From Dyella silvae (GTDB lineage Bacteria > Pseudomonadota > Gammaproteobacteria > Xanthomonadales > Rhodanobacteraceae), in contig NZ_JAPJBQ010000009.1 in NCBI RefSeq assembly GCF_026421305.1, positions 1 through 64,000 on the forward strand: a stretch of DNA of 64,000 nucleotides. The letters are read 5' to 3'. Made by a program: the position numbers and the translations under genes. Positions 1 through 8,789 of the stretch are shown piece by piece (position 1 is the stretch's first letter; every line of letters starts with the position of its first letter). Under the pieces are notes generated by a model. It searched no databases. It was not told where the DNA came from and worked only from the letters and a program-made list of their open reading frames with translations.

Positions 1-13
1 ATTCGTAGCCTGC

Positions 14-114
14 GTTGGTCACATGCGGCCGCCAGGGAGTGGGGCGTGGCGCAGCACCTGACTGGCCGTCAGGTCAAGCCGCGACCCACTCCCTGGCGGC
101 CGCATGTGACCAAC
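14..114 (-). repeat. Hairpin element copy A: conserved core, variable arms
   Basis: Two 30-base arms (14-43 and 85-114) are perfect reverse complements around a 41-base centre. On the minus strand the centre begins CGCGGCTTGA, carries the small hairpin CCTGAC-ggcca-GTCAGG, and ends CTGCGCCACGC. The same centre occurs on the plus strand at 20429-20467 between arms of unrelated sequence. The inner stem differs by a T-A to A-T swap between the copies, which fits selection for a folded RNA or single-stranded DNA. I do not recognise the family. Confidence 0.8.
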
Positions 115-121
115 CCTCCGG

Positions 122-219
122 GCCGGGTCTGTTTGCCCACCAGCCTGCGTCATCACTCGGTCGTGTATCGACATACACTTCCTCGCTCTTCCTGGTCTGG
201 CGGGCAAACAGCTCCCGGC
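122..219. repeat. Imperfect long inverted repeat
   Basis: GCCGGG (122-127) and CTGTTTGCCC (129-138) are complementary to GGGCAAACAG (202-211) and CCCGGC (214-219). A 6-bp hairpin GTGTAT-cgac-ATACAC lies inside (163-178). Together with hairpin element A and the terminator at 436-467, this suggests a structured transcript, but I see no match to a known RNA family. Positions 221-435 hold nothing I can name. Confidence 0.55.
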
Positions 220-435
220 GCAGGCCACGAATAGAGACAGAGCAGGCTCTACAACTGCCCCGAACGCGCAGGTTTGGACCTTTCTGGTCGCTAATGGTAC
301 CGCCTGCCAGGCCTTCCGGCCGCTGGCACGCTTCCTGCTTTGACTTAAGTGCACTTTCCACGGGCAGAAGCGGCGCGATAACGCGTGCTGAGATCGAGCG
401 ACAGGGGCTCGGTTGCGTGCCGGGAGAGGAAGCAA

Positions 436-467
436 GACGGCGCCCCTTGGGGCGCCGTCGTTTTTTT
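436..467 (+). terminator. Rho-independent terminator
   Basis: A perfect 11-bp GC-rich stem (436-446 with 449-459, two-base loop) is followed by a run of seven T. It is the strongest intrinsic terminator in the first kilobase and has no protein gene directly upstream. It may therefore end a non-coding RNA or a gene lying left of the window. Confidence 0.85.
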
Positions 468-510
468 CAGGCCTTGCGCGAAAAACATGCGCTTACGGGC
501 CTATATAAGA

Positions 511-573
511 TCTGGCGCCCGGCGGTCTCAGGAACAGGGGGAATCCAGGATGACCGTGTTGCCGGGCGCCAGA
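511..573. repeat. 13-bp inverted repeat in the leader of a small gene
   Basis: TCTGGCGCCCGGC (511-523) is perfectly complementary to 561-573, and CGGTC/GACCG (523-527 and 552-556) extends the pairing inside. It lies about 240 bases upstream of the small gene at 816, so it could be a leader structure or the remains of a repeat. The rest of 574-800 shows nothing distinctive. Confidence 0.6.
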
Positions 574-815
574 AACCGAAAAACAGTTTGCTGGCAGCGG
601 TGATTTGCCGCCCGTCTGGGGTTGGATATTTACCCCTGCAGCGTGAACGTGAAGTGACTAAAACGCCCGTTTGTGTCAACTCTCGGCACCTGCTGACGCG
701 CAGCGTCATTTCGTGATCCACCGCCAAGATAAACGTGATGTCCATCACGCTGATGGCACGGCTGTTGCTTCCTTCCATTTGCCAGTCGAGGACTGCCGTT
801 GTGGAGGGTCAGGTG

Positions 816-1001
816 ATGGAACTCAGCATGGATTTCCAACCCGTTTATCAGCACCACGATCTACTGATCGAACTTGGCCGTGTCGAAATGGCCATGGAAT
901 ATCTGGAAGAGCGCAGCGAGAACGAACGTCAGGCGCTTCGCCCGCGTCTGGTGTCGCGTATGAGCCGTCTTCGTGATGAGCTGGAACGTCTCGCCGTCTA
1001 G
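816..1001 (+). CDS. Small acidic/helical protein of unknown function (61 aa)
   Basis: Hypothetical protein starting MELSMDFQP. The ATG at 816 follows GGAGGG about eight bases upstream, which is why I prefer it over the in-frame ATGs further upstream. The product is rich in Glu, Arg, Leu and Met and looks all-helical (a LLIELGRVEMAMEYLEERSE stretch, then an arginine-rich C-terminus), so a short coiled coil or dimerising helix is possible. It has no signal peptide or membrane segment. It is convergent with pepN across a strong hairpin and has a structured region upstream. I do not recognise the family. The ribosome-binding site and codon pattern are the main reasons to believe it is real. Confidence 0.6.
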   Translation: MELSMDFQPVYQHHDLLIELGRVEMAMEYLEERSENERQALRPRLVSRMSRLRDELERLAV

Positions 1002-1096
1002 TTTTGCGACCGGCACGGTGGGCGTTTGGACGTCTGAACGCTCGCCCGCATCAGCGCAGGCCCTCCCGCCTGCAGGTTTCCCGTAACACCCTCTTA

Positions 1097-1135
1097 CGCC
1101 CGGGTGCCCCGCTGCTGGCGGGAAGCACTCGGGCG
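1097..1135. terminator. Bidirectional terminator-like hairpin between convergent genes
   Basis: Outer arms 97-107 and 125-135 of the second kilobase pair with one G-T, and an inner stem CCCGC-tgctg-GCGGG (1108-1122) completes a 16-bp hairpin. It lies between the convergent small gene (ends 1001) and pepN (ends 1159). T runs are short on both sides, so the strength is uncertain. Confidence 0.55.
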
Positions 1136-1158
1136 CTCCTTTGAACGTGCCGCCGGTG

Positions 1159-3816
1159 TCAGCCGTGCTGCATGCCTTGCACGATTTCCCTGAGGTTGCG
1201 CGACAGGCCCGGCCGCGAAGCGAGCGTGTCGATGGCGGCACGCGCAGCGGCATGGCGGCCTGGCTCAAGGCGTTGCCATCCGTTGAACGCCGTGGCCAGC
1301 CGTGCGGCCACTTGCGGGTTGATCGCGTCAAGCTGCTGCAGCCGTTGGGCGAGTAGCTGGTAGCCGCTGCCGTCAGCGCGATGGAAGCCATCCGGGTTGC
1401 TGCGCGCCCAGCTGCCGAACAGCGCATTCACGCGGTTGGGATTCTTCAGGGTAAACGCACCGTCGCTCTCCAGCGCGAGCACGCGCTCAACCACCGTCTC
1501 GCCGGGGAGCTGTGTCTGTACGGAGAACCATTTGTCCATCGCCAGCGGGTTGTCCGCATAGCGCTCGCGGAAATGCAGCAGCGCCGCACGCGCCTGAGGC
1601 GCATTGCCCCGAACGAGTACGGACAGTGCTGCCAGTCGATCAGTCATGCTGGGCGCGTTGTCGTACTGCAGTGTGGCCAGTGTGTGCGCAGTCCATGGAT
1701 CGATACGCGCGATCAACTCAAGCACGCGGCGCTTGAGGCGGCGACGCCCCTGGCTGATCGCATCCAGTTCCAGCGTCGTGTGTGCCAGCAGCGCGTCATA
1801 GCGTTGTTGCAGCGCTTCACGACCGATGCGCAACGCCAGCTGTTCCTGCAGCTGCTGGCGCAGCACGTGGACGTGCGACGGGTCGACCACGCGCTCGCGC
1901 TCGGCCAACTCAATCTCACCCGGCGGGGTCAGCAGATCGGCGAGCAGGGCATCGTCCAGCGTGCTGTCGCCAAAGAGTGCCGCCAGCGCGTCGCACCACG
2001 CGTCGAGCGAGTCGGTGGTCTTGCCATCACGGAGGTTGTCGAAGGCGCGAGCCGCCAGTTGCTGGCCAGCCTCCCAGCGATTGAAGCCGTCGACGTCGTG
2101 GCGCAGCAGCAGTGCCAGTTCACCGGGTGCGTAATCGCACTCGAGAATAACCGGCGCGGAAAAGCCACGAAGCAGCGAAGGCACCGGGGCCGCATGCACG
2201 TGCTGGAACACAAACGCCTGTTCCGTCCGATCCAGCACCACCACACGTTCGGAGTCACCGGATGCCGTTGCGTTATCGCCAGCCAGGTGCAACGGCAACA
2301 TGCGCCCGTCGCGATCAAACAGCGCCAGTTTCACCGGAATGGGAACTGGCTGCTTGTGTGGCTGGCTTGGCGTTGCCGGCGTATGTTGCGACAGCGTCAG
2401 CGTATAGGTGCGGTGCGCGGCATCGTAATGACCGCGTGCGCTGACGCGCGGCGTGCCCGCCTGCGCATACCACGCCAGATAAGGCATCAGGTCCATCTGA
2501 TTGGCGTCGCCGAGTGCGCCGAGGAAATCTTCCAGCGTGGCCGCATGGCCATCGTTGCGCGAGAAGTACAGATCCATCCCGCGACGGAAGCCTTCACGGC
2601 CCAGTCGGCCAGCCACCATGCGCACCAGCTCAGAGCCTTTCTCGTAGACGGTGGCGGTATAGAAATTGTTGATCTCGCTGTACTGGGCGGGGCGCACCGG
2701 ATGCGCGAGCGGGCCGGCATCTTCGGGAAACTGTGCGCGGCGCAGCAGCGCGACGTCTTCGATGCGCTTGAGCGGCGCGGAATTCATGTCCGCCGAAAAC
2801 TGTTGTTCGCGGAATACGGTGAGGCCTTCCTTCAGCGACAGCTGAAACCAGTCGCGGCAGGTGACACGGTTGCCACTCCAGTTATGGAAGTATTCGTGCG
2901 CGACCACTGCTTCCACTGCGCGGTATTCATCGTCGGTGCTCGAATCGGGATCGGCCAGCAGATACTTCGCGTTGAAGATATTGAGGCCCTTGTTCTCCAT
3001 CGCACCCATGTTGAAGTCGTGCGTCGCCACGACATGGAACACGTCGAGGTCATACTCGCGGCCGTAGGCTTCTTCGTCCCAGCGCATCGAGCGCTCCAGC
3101 GCATCCATGGCGTAGCCACAGCGGCCAATGGCATCCGGCTCGGCCCAGATCACCAGCTGCACCTTGCGGCCGCTCCCGGTGATGTAGTTGCGCTCGATGT
3201 GCTGCAGGCGCCCGGCCACCAGGGCGAACAAATAGCTCGGCTTCGGGTGCGGGTCGACGAAACGGGCCCAATGGCGACCGTCGCCCAGTTCGCCATGCCC
3301 ATCCGGATTGCCGCCGGCCAGCAACACCGGGAACCGGTCGCGGTCGGCGCGCAGTGTCACCGTATAGCTGGCCAGTACGTCGGGACGGTCCGGGAAAAAG
3401 GTGATGTGGCGAAACCCTTCGGCCTCGCACTGGGTGAGCAGAAAGCCTGCTTCACGCGAGCCCGACAGGTACAGGCCTTCCAGTGCGGTATTGGCGGCCG
3501 GCTGCACACGCACGCGCGTTTCCAGCAAGCTGCCGTCGCGCGCGCCATCCACCTCCAGAACCTGGTTGGCGTAGCGCCAGGCGCTCTCTGGCAAGGGCTG
3601 GCCATCCAGTGCAATCGACAGCAATTCCAGGCCTTCGCCATCCAGTCGCAACGGCGCTTGCTGGTCAGGATCGCGTCGCAGATGCAGCTTCGACGTCACT
3701 TCCGTGGTGTCGATGCCGAGGTCAAAAGCCAGTTCGATGGCCGACACGCGCCAGGCGGGGGCGCGATAGTCGCTGAGTCGGATCGGCGTGGTGGAGGCGT
3801 CGTTGCGGTTGCTCAT
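1159..3816 (-). CDS. pepN: Aminopeptidase N (M1 zinc metallopeptidase)
   Basis: Cytoplasmic zinc aminopeptidase of the M1 family, which removes N-terminal residues from peptides in the last steps of protein turnover. The 885-aa product has the usual length of gammaproteobacterial PepN. The exopeptidase signature GAMEN is at residues 271-275. The zinc site HEYFH is at 307-311 (H307, H311, catalytic E308), and the third ligand E330 lies in LSLKEGLTVF. No signal peptide is present, as expected. Its start is at an ATG 66 bases from the divergent epimerase gene, so the two promoters must share that spacer. It is monocistronic as far as the window shows. Identification is secure. Confidence 0.97.
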   Translation of the reverse strand: MSNRNDASTTPIRLSDYRAPAWRVSAIELAFDLGIDTTEVTSKLHLRRDPDQQAPLRLDGEGLELLSIALDGQPLPESAWRYANQVLEVDGARDGSLLETRVRVQPAANTALEGLYLSGSREAGFLLTQCEAEGFRHITFFPDRPDVLASYTVTLRADRDRFPVLLAGGNPDGHGELGDGRHWARFVDPHPKPSYLFALVAGRLQHIERNYITGSGRKVQLVIWAEPDAIGRCGYAMDALERSMRWDEEAYGREYDLDVFHVVATHDFNMGAMENKGLNIFNAKYLLADPDSSTDDEYRAVEAVVAHEYFHNWSGNRVTCRDWFQLSLKEGLTVFREQQFSADMNSAPLKRIEDVALLRRAQFPEDAGPLAHPVRPAQYSEINNFYTATVYEKGSELVRMVAGRLGREGFRRGMDLYFSRNDGHAATLEDFLGALGDANQMDLMPYLAWYAQAGTPRVSARGHYDAAHRTYTLTLSQHTPATPSQPHKQPVPIPVKLALFDRDGRMLPLHLAGDNATASGDSERVVVLDRTEQAFVFQHVHAAPVPSLLRGFSAPVILECDYAPGELALLLRHDVDGFNRWEAGQQLAARAFDNLRDGKTTDSLDAWCDALAALFGDSTLDDALLADLLTPPGEIELAERERVVDPSHVHVLRQQLQEQLALRIGREALQQRYDALLAHTTLELDAISQGRRRLKRRVLELIARIDPWTAHTLATLQYDNAPSMTDRLAALSVLVRGNAPQARAALLHFRERYADNPLAMDKWFSVQTQLPGETVVERVLALESDGAFTLKNPNRVNALFGSWARSNPDGFHRADGSGYQLLAQRLQQLDAINPQVAARLATAFNGWQRLEPGRHAAARAAIDTLASRPGLSRNLREIVQGMQHG

Positions 3817-3882
3817 GGGTACGGCTGGGGGGATAGAGGCTAGTCAGGCTAACATGCGGGCCTTTCCAGGCAGGACAAGGCA

Positions 3883-4887
3883 ATGGCGGACTATCTTGCG
3901 GAACGCGGGCACGTGGGCCATCACGAGATCGTCGTGCTCAGCGATCCCAGCCGGGGGCGGCGGGTGCGCATCGCACGGCGCGGCGCCACCCTGCTGAGCT
4001 TCGAACTGCCTACGAAGCATGGCGTCTACGACATCGCCGACGGTTACCGCGATGCCGGCGAACTCGACACGCGGCCCAGCTCCCGCTTCGCGATCATGGT
4101 GCCGTTCGCCAACCGCATCGACGATGCACGCTATCTGTTCGATGGTGAACCCTATGACCTGCAGCCGGGCGTCGAGGGTGCGTCGCGTGCTGCGCGGCAC
4201 GGGTTTGTGCGTGGCGTGGACTTCACCGTGGCCGACCTTTCCGCCGATGCGCAGGGCGCACGCGTCACGTTCTCCACGCATGCCATTCATCCCGGCGCGC
4301 ATCCGGGTTATCCGTTCGCGATCGATCTTGCAGTGACTTATACGCTCGGCGCCAACGGACTCACGCTGGAGACCGTCATGCGTAATGTGGGGGACGAGGC
4401 AGCGCCATGCTTCTTCGGCTGGCATCCGTACTTCCGGCTTTCCGACGGGCCGATCGATGGCTGGGAGTTGCAGATCCCCGCCGATACGGTGGTACGCACC
4501 GATGCCGGTTTCATTCCGATACCCGGTGATGAAGCGCGCGTGTCGCTCGATAGCGAGCCCGGGCTGGATTTCCGCCAACGGCAGCCGATCGGCGCACGCG
4601 AGCTCAATCACGCGTTCACCGATCTTCGTTGTGATGCGGATGGCCGCGCGCGTACCCGGTTGCGCGATCCGGAAAGCGGACTGGCCATTGCCATGTGGCA
4701 GTCGTCGGGTGTGATGCTGGCCTTTACCGCCGATACCGTGACACGCGATGTCCGGCGGTCGGTGGCGCTGGAGCCGATGGAAAGCTGGGCAGATGCCTTC
4801 AATCGCCCGGATTGCGCCGCAACCATTCGGCTCGAGCCCGGCGCCGAGCGGCGGTTCCTCTGCGGCGTGGAGATCGAAAGCGCATGA
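3883..4887 (+). CDS. Aldose 1-epimerase (mutarotase) family protein
   Basis: Member of the aldose 1-epimerase superfamily (334 aa), which interconverts the alpha and beta anomers of free sugars or related hexose derivatives. Family landmarks are FANRI near residue 75, the first catalytic His in RHGFVRG (H106), the second in FGWHPYFRL (H181), and the C-terminal acid in VALEPMES (E297). It has no signal peptide, so it should act in the cytoplasm. The stop codon overlaps the start of the next gene (ATGA, 4 bases), so the two are co-transcribed and probably translationally coupled. The pairing with an amino-acid dehydratase does not reveal the substrate. A hexose-6-phosphate epimerase (YeaD type) is the main alternative. 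Confidence 0.87.
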   Translation: MADYLAERGHVGHHEIVVLSDPSRGRRVRIARRGATLLSFELPTKHGVYDIADGYRDAGELDTRPSSRFAIMVPFANRIDDARYLFDGEPYDLQPGVEGASRAARHGFVRGVDFTVADLSADAQGARVTFSTHAIHPGAHPGYPFAIDLAVTYTLGANGLTLETVMRNVGDEAAPCFFGWHPYFRLSDGPIDGWELQIPADTVVRTDAGFIPIPGDEARVSLDSEPGLDFRQRQPIGARELNHAFTDLRCDADGRARTRLRDPESGLAIAMWQSSGVMLAFTADTVTRDVRRSVALEPMESWADAFNRPDCAATIRLEPGAERRFLCGVEIESA

Positions 4888-5849
4888 GTCACGCCACGAA
4901 TCCCGCTGCACTGCCCAGCTACGCGCAGATACTGGAAGCCGCCGCGCGCATTGCGCCCTACGCGGTGTTGACGCCGGTGCTGCGCAGCACCGTGCTCAAC
5001 GCGCTGAGCGGCGCCGACCTCTACTTCAAGTGCGAGAACCTTCAGCGTGGCGGTGCCTTCAAGTTCCGTGGCGCCTGCAATGCCGTGTGGTCGATGGACG
5101 ATGAGCAGGCCGCACGTGGCGTGGTCACTCATTCCTCCGGCAACCACGGCAATGCACTGGCGCTGGCGGCCGCCACACGTGGCATTCCGGCGCACGTGAT
5201 CGTTCCGGTTGGCGCGGTGCGCACCAAGGTCGAAGCGATCGAGCGGGCCGGGGCCATCCTGCATCGCTGTGAGCCGACACAGGCAGCGCGTGAAGCCAAG
5301 GCTGAAGAAGTACGTGCCGCCACAGGTGCGGAGCTGGTGCATCCGTTCGCCGATACGCGTGTGATGGCTGGTCAGGGCACGGCCGTGCTGGAGCTGCTGC
5401 AACAGGTGAGCGGTCTGGATGCCGTGATGACGCCGGTGGGTGGTGGTGGCCTGAATGCGGGCACCGCCATTGCGGCTCACGGTGTCGCGCCGCAGTTGGC
5501 CATTCACGGTGCCGAACCGATGGGCGCGGATGATGCGGCCCGTTCGCTCGCGGCGGGTCAGCGCGTGGGGCCCTTTGCGCCCGACACCATCTGCGATGGC
5601 TTGCGTACCTTGATTGGGGAGACCAATTTCGACGCATTGCGCATGCATCGCGTCGAGGTGACCACGGTCAGTGACGACGAAGTCATTGCCGCGATGAGGC
5701 TGCTCTGGAACGAGCTGAAGATCGTGGTGGAGACCTCAAGCGCCACGGTGCTGGCGGCCGTGTTGAAGCGGCCGGAGCGCTTCAAGGGGCAGCGCGTGGG
5801 GTTGATTCTCACGGGTGGCAATGTCGATATCGACGCGCTTCCCTGGTGA
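4884..5849 (+). CDS. PLP-dependent serine/threonine dehydratase
   Basis: Fold-type II pyridoxal-phosphate enzyme (321 aa) that deaminates serine or threonine, or possibly 3-hydroxyaspartate. The cofactor lysine is K60 in GGAFKFRG, the substrate loop SSGNHGNA is at about 84-91, and the phosphate-binding glycine loop PVGGGGLNAG is near 178. It has no C-terminal ACT domain, unlike the biosynthetic IlvA at 20945-22510, so it is a catabolic or racemase-like enzyme. I chose the ATG at 4884, which overlaps the epimerase stop by four bases, because MSHATNPAALP begins just ahead of the conserved fold. Serine racemase cannot be excluded from sequence alone. Confidence 0.88.
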   Translation: MSHATNPAALPSYAQILEAAARIAPYAVLTPVLRSTVLNALSGADLYFKCENLQRGGAFKFRGACNAVWSMDDEQAARGVVTHSSGNHGNALALAAATRGIPAHVIVPVGAVRTKVEAIERAGAILHRCEPTQAAREAKAEEVRAATGAELVHPFADTRVMAGQGTAVLELLQQVSGLDAVMTPVGGGGLNAGTAIAAHGVAPQLAIHGAEPMGADDAARSLAAGQRVGPFAPDTICDGLRTLIGETNFDALRMHRVEVTTVSDDEVIAAMRLLWNELKIVVETSSATVLAAVLKRPERFKGQRVGLILTGGNVDIDALPW

Positions 5850-5860
5850 CCTGTCTTTTT

Positions 5861-5882
5861 CCTCTCCCTTCTGGGGAGAGGG
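5861..5882. repeat. Half copy of the CTCTCCC/GGGAGAGG repeat
   Basis: CCTCTCCC-ttct-GGGGAGAGG forms an 8-bp hairpin between two convergent genes. It matches the ends of the longer repeats at 10449-10572 and 29627-29762. No T run follows, so it is a repeat remnant rather than a clear intrinsic terminator. Confidence 0.7.
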
Positions 5883-5896
5883 AAAGAGCGCGCGCT

Positions 5897-6778
5897 TCAG
5901 CTGCGCCGCAGGCGAAGGCCACTCACAGCCACCAGACCTAGCAAGATAAACACGATGCCGACGGCTTCCATCACGCTCGGGCGCTCGTGCAGGATGGCCC
6001 AGGCCAGCAGCACGCTGACGATAGGCACGCCAAGACTCGCCAGGCTTGCCACGGCGGTCGGCAGCCGATGCAGCACAAGCAGCCACAGGCCCCAGGCGAT
6101 GCTGGATGCCATCACTACGCTATAGGCCAGTCCGCCGATAAATCCCCAGCTCCAGTCGATGGAGCGTTGCGGCACGCAAAGCGCGATCACCACCAGCGCG
6201 AGCGCGCCGAACAGCATCTGCCACGCCGTGAGGTTGAGGGGTGTGGGCCCGTAACGCAGAAACACCCGCTTGCTGAGCACGGTGCCCATCGCCCATGCGG
6301 CGCCTGCGCCGATCGCCAGCACGGTACTGCCGGTGTTTCCCAGGCCATGCCATGGTTCGATGATGCAGGTAAGGCCGACGGCAGCGAGGCCGAGGCCAAA
6401 CCATCGTTGCGGCGTCAGTCGCTCCTGCAGGATGAACCACGCAAGCAGTACGGCCCAGAACGGCATGGTGTAGGCCAGTAGTGCGACGTGTCCGGCGCCG
6501 CCGTTCACCAGAGCCCATTGACCCAACCCTTGAAAGGCGGTGGTCTGGCACAGGCCGATGGCTATCGTGGGCAGCAGCGGCGGCGGACGGAGCGGTTGGC
6601 GAAACACTACCAATGCACCCAGCAGCACCAGCGCGCCCAGTACGTAGCGAATCGCCGCAAAGTCGAAAGGACCCGCGTGGGAGAGCACCTGCTTCATCAC
6701 GACCCAGCTGTAGGCCCAGATGAGGATGGTGACGAGTAGCGCCAGTACGGCGCCGCGGGATGAGGATGGCGATGTCAT
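5897..6778 (-). CDS. EamA/DMT-family membrane transporter
   Basis: Ten-helix permease of the drug/metabolite transporter superfamily (293 aa) with two EamA repeats. Family features include PFDFAAIRYVLG in the first repeat and LAYTMPFWAVLLAWFILQER at its end; the second repeat ends SVLLAWAILHERPSV. It should lie in the inner membrane and export amino acids or other small metabolites, but sequence does not give the substrate. I chose the ATG at 6778 (MTSPSSSRGAVLAL). A TTG at 6871 would add about 30 residues that are not membrane-like. It is convergent with the dehydratase and divergent from tag. Confidence 0.88.
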   Translation of the reverse strand: MTSPSSSRGAVLALLVTILIWAYSWVVMKQVLSHAGPFDFAAIRYVLGALVLLGALVVFRQPLRPPPLLPTIAIGLCQTTAFQGLGQWALVNGGAGHVALLAYTMPFWAVLLAWFILQERLTPQRWFGLGLAAVGLTCIIEPWHGLGNTGSTVLAIGAGAAWAMGTVLSKRVFLRYGPTPLNLTAWQMLFGALALVVIALCVPQRSIDWSWGFIGGLAYSVVMASSIAWGLWLLVLHRLPTAVASLASLGVPIVSVLLAWAILHERPSVMEAVGIVFILLGLVAVSGLRLRRS

Positions 6779-6967
6779 GGAGGAGAATCTGGGATGGATG
6801 AGTGCGCCGATGCTGCCCTTGTCCGGCGCGCATGGGTGGGATAGCGTCGTGGCTTGCCAGACAGCTTGCAAGTGGATGACGTGTCATTCCATTGCGCACC
6901 CGGTCGTTCCGGAGCTGTCGCGTGCGTTGCGTATGTGTCACCCGTCGACCCGAGAAGGATATCCGTC

Positions 6968-7540
6968 ATGGCACCTAAGACATCGAAGCAACGTTGCGCC
7001 TGGGGCGACAGCGCGGACATGCACGACTACCACGACACCGAGTGGGGCACGCCGTTGCATGACGATCAGGCACTGTTTGAGTTTCTGTGCCTTGAAGGTG
7101 CGCAAGCGGGGTTGTCGTGGCGCACCATCCTGCTCAAGCGCGACCACTATCGGCGCGTTTTCCATGACTTCGATATCGCGCGCGTGGCGGCGATGAAGGA
7201 TCGCGAACTGGAGAAGGCGCTGCTCGACCCCGGCATCGTGCGTAATCGCCTCAAGGTCTATGCCGCGCGCGACAATGCCGTGGCGTCGCTTCAGGTCATC
7301 GACGAACACGGCAGCCTGGATCGTTACCTGTGGTCCTTCGTCGACGGAAAGCCCATTCGTAACCGCTGGACCGGACAGGGCGATGTGCCCGCCAGCACGC
7401 CGCTGTCAGATCGCATGAGCAAGGATCTGAAAAAGCGCGGCTTCCGCTTCGTCGGTACCACCATCTGCTACGCCTTCATGCAGGCCACCGGCATGGTCAA
7501 CGATCACGTGGTGAGCTGCTTCCGCCACAAAGCGTCCTGA
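6968..7540 (+). CDS. tag: DNA-3-methyladenine glycosylase I
   Basis: Base-excision repair enzyme (190 aa) that removes 3-methyladenine from alkylated DNA. The structural zinc ligands match E. coli Tag: C10 in RCAWG, H22 in DYHDTEWG, then H180 and C184 in NDHVVSCF. The helix-hairpin region and the GLSWRTILLKR segment around residue 55 are typical. The ATG at 6968 is preceded by AGAAGGA at a good distance. The stop codon abuts the end of the convergent LysR gene with no spacer, so transcription from either side will run into the other gene. Confidence 0.96.
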   Translation: MAPKTSKQRCAWGDSADMHDYHDTEWGTPLHDDQALFEFLCLEGAQAGLSWRTILLKRDHYRRVFHDFDIARVAAMKDRELEKALLDPGIVRNRLKVYAARDNAVASLQVIDEHGSLDRYLWSFVDGKPIRNRWTGQGDVPASTPLSDRMSKDLKKRGFRFVGTTICYAFMQATGMVNDHVVSCFRHKAS

Positions 7541-8461
7541 TCAATGATGCCGATGGCGGATCAGTGCCCGTGGCAGGCGCTGCGGCTCTTGCGCATAACG
7601 CCGGGCCTCTTCGAGTAGCCATGCGCGGAAGGCGAGCAGCGCCGGATGTTGCGAAGAACGCGCCGGATACACCAGATAGTGCGCAAAGTCCGCGCGTAAG
7701 CGGCGCCGGCTAAGCAGTATCAGTTGCCCCGATTCCACCAGCGGTCGCGCCATGGTGAGTCGCCCGAGCGCAATGCCCATGCCTTCGACGGCGGCGTGAT
7801 GCAGTGTTTCGGTATCGTCGAAATGCGCAAGATACCGGTTTGGCGGCACACCGCCAAACGTGCGAAACCATTTCGCCCACACGTTTTCAGGATCGCGTAG
7901 CAGCGGCCATTCCGACAGATTCTTTTGCGTGGGGCGGCCCAATCGTTTGATCAGGTCCGGACTGGCAATCGGCGTCAGCCAGTCGTCAAACAGATGATCG
8001 GCGCGAAGATCCGGCCACTCGCCGGGACCAAAGCGCAAGGCCGCATCGACCGACTCGCGCGAGAAATCCACCAGCGCCGCCGTCGATTGCAGGTTCAGAT
8101 GCAGCTGAGGATGCGCGGAGACGAATCGCGACAATCTTGGCACCAGCCAGCTCGATGCCACGGAAGGCATAACGCTGATGGTGAGTTCGTCGGACGGTGG
8201 CGCAATGAATTCGTGCAGCGCGCGCTCAATGGATTCAAATTGCGGCCCCACCAGCTCAAGCAGCCGCGCGCCCTCCGGCGTGAGGTCGACACCGCGCGGA
8301 CCGCGGACGAAAACGCGTTGACCAAGGCGATCCTCCAGTCCGCGGATCTGGTGACTCAAGGCGCTGGTGGTGAGATGCATATGCCGGGCCGCCAGCGAAA
8401 GATTGCCGGTGCGAGCAGCAAGCACAAAGCCTTGCAGCGCGGTGAGTGGCGGTCGGCTCAT
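7541..8461 (-). CDS. LysR-family transcriptional regulator (GcvA-like)
   Basis: LysR-type regulator (306 aa). The winged helix-turn-helix is in residues 1-65 (LSLAARHMHLTTSALSHQIR followed by LEDRLGQRVFVR), and the rest is a periplasmic-binding-protein-like effector domain. The N-terminal pattern MSRPPLTALQGFVLAARTGN is that of the GcvA/AmpR branch. It is divergent from the small gene at 8571, and LysR proteins often control their divergent neighbour, but the neighbour is of unknown function. A T-N11-A type half site may lie in 8462-8570; I could not pick one with confidence. Confidence 0.9.
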   Translation of the reverse strand: MSRPPLTALQGFVLAARTGNLSLAARHMHLTTSALSHQIRGLEDRLGQRVFVRGPRGVDLTPEGARLLELVGPQFESIERALHEFIAPPSDELTISVMPSVASSWLVPRLSRFVSAHPQLHLNLQSTAALVDFSRESVDAALRFGPGEWPDLRADHLFDDWLTPIASPDLIKRLGRPTQKNLSEWPLLRDPENVWAKWFRTFGGVPPNRYLAHFDDTETLHHAAVEGMGIALGRLTMARPLVESGQLILLSRRRLRADFAHYLVYPARSSQHPALLAFRAWLLEEARRYAQEPQRLPRALIRHRHH

Positions 8462-8570
8462 GTTGAAATAGCCTCAATTCTGGATTGCAAAAGTCTCGCT
8501 TTTTGCGTGCGTCCAGTTGGCCTAGTGTCGGTGCTGCCCACCTGACGGGCACCACACGAGGATTGCCATC

Positions 8571-8774
8571 ATGCTGTTCTTCGGCTTCTCATTTCCCAAG
8601 GTGCCGGCGGCGACTTCAAAACCCGACCAGACCGTTCTGACCGACCTTGCCGCCACACCGGTCACTGTAGCGCCGGCTTCATATACGGAACGTCATTGCG
8701 ACCAGAACGTCGTCGATGGCCTGGGCCATTACATCGACAGTCGTCTCGGCGAGGGGCGATTTCGCATTGATTGA
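8571..8774 (+). CDS. Small hypothetical protein (67 aa)
   Basis: Unrecognised short protein beginning MLFFGFSFPKVP. It has a hydrophobic first ten residues, a threonine/valine-rich middle (VLTDLAATPVTVAPAS) and a polar C-terminus ending YIDSRLGEGRFRID. The ATG at 8571 has a GAGG motif 9-12 bases upstream. It is divergent from the LysR regulator and could be its target. No domain or membrane helix is clear. It may be real because both the start and the divergent position make sense, but evidence is limited. Confidence 0.45.
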   Translation: MLFFGFSFPKVPAATSKPDQTVLTDLAATPVTVAPASYTERHCDQNVVDGLGHYIDSRLGEGRFRID

Positions 8775-8789
8775 TCGCTCGCCAGCGGC

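Noticed and set aside
14-114. Integron attC site or known REP/BIME element
   Set aside because: The attC core sites (RYYYAAC / GTTRRRY) are not present, and REP elements keep their stem sequence, unlike these variable arms.
120-467. 6S RNA, tmRNA, RNase P RNA or SRP RNA
   Set aside because: None of the conserved core sequences that I know for these RNAs is present on either strand.
15-716. Several open frames of 60-230 codons in both strands
   Set aside because: They run through inverted repeats and a terminator, overlap one another, and lack start signals or recognisable sequence.
1381-3843. An 820-codon open frame on the plus strand
   Set aside because: It is antisense to pepN, has no ribosome-binding site or domain, and its composition is that expected from the opposite strand of a high-GC gene.
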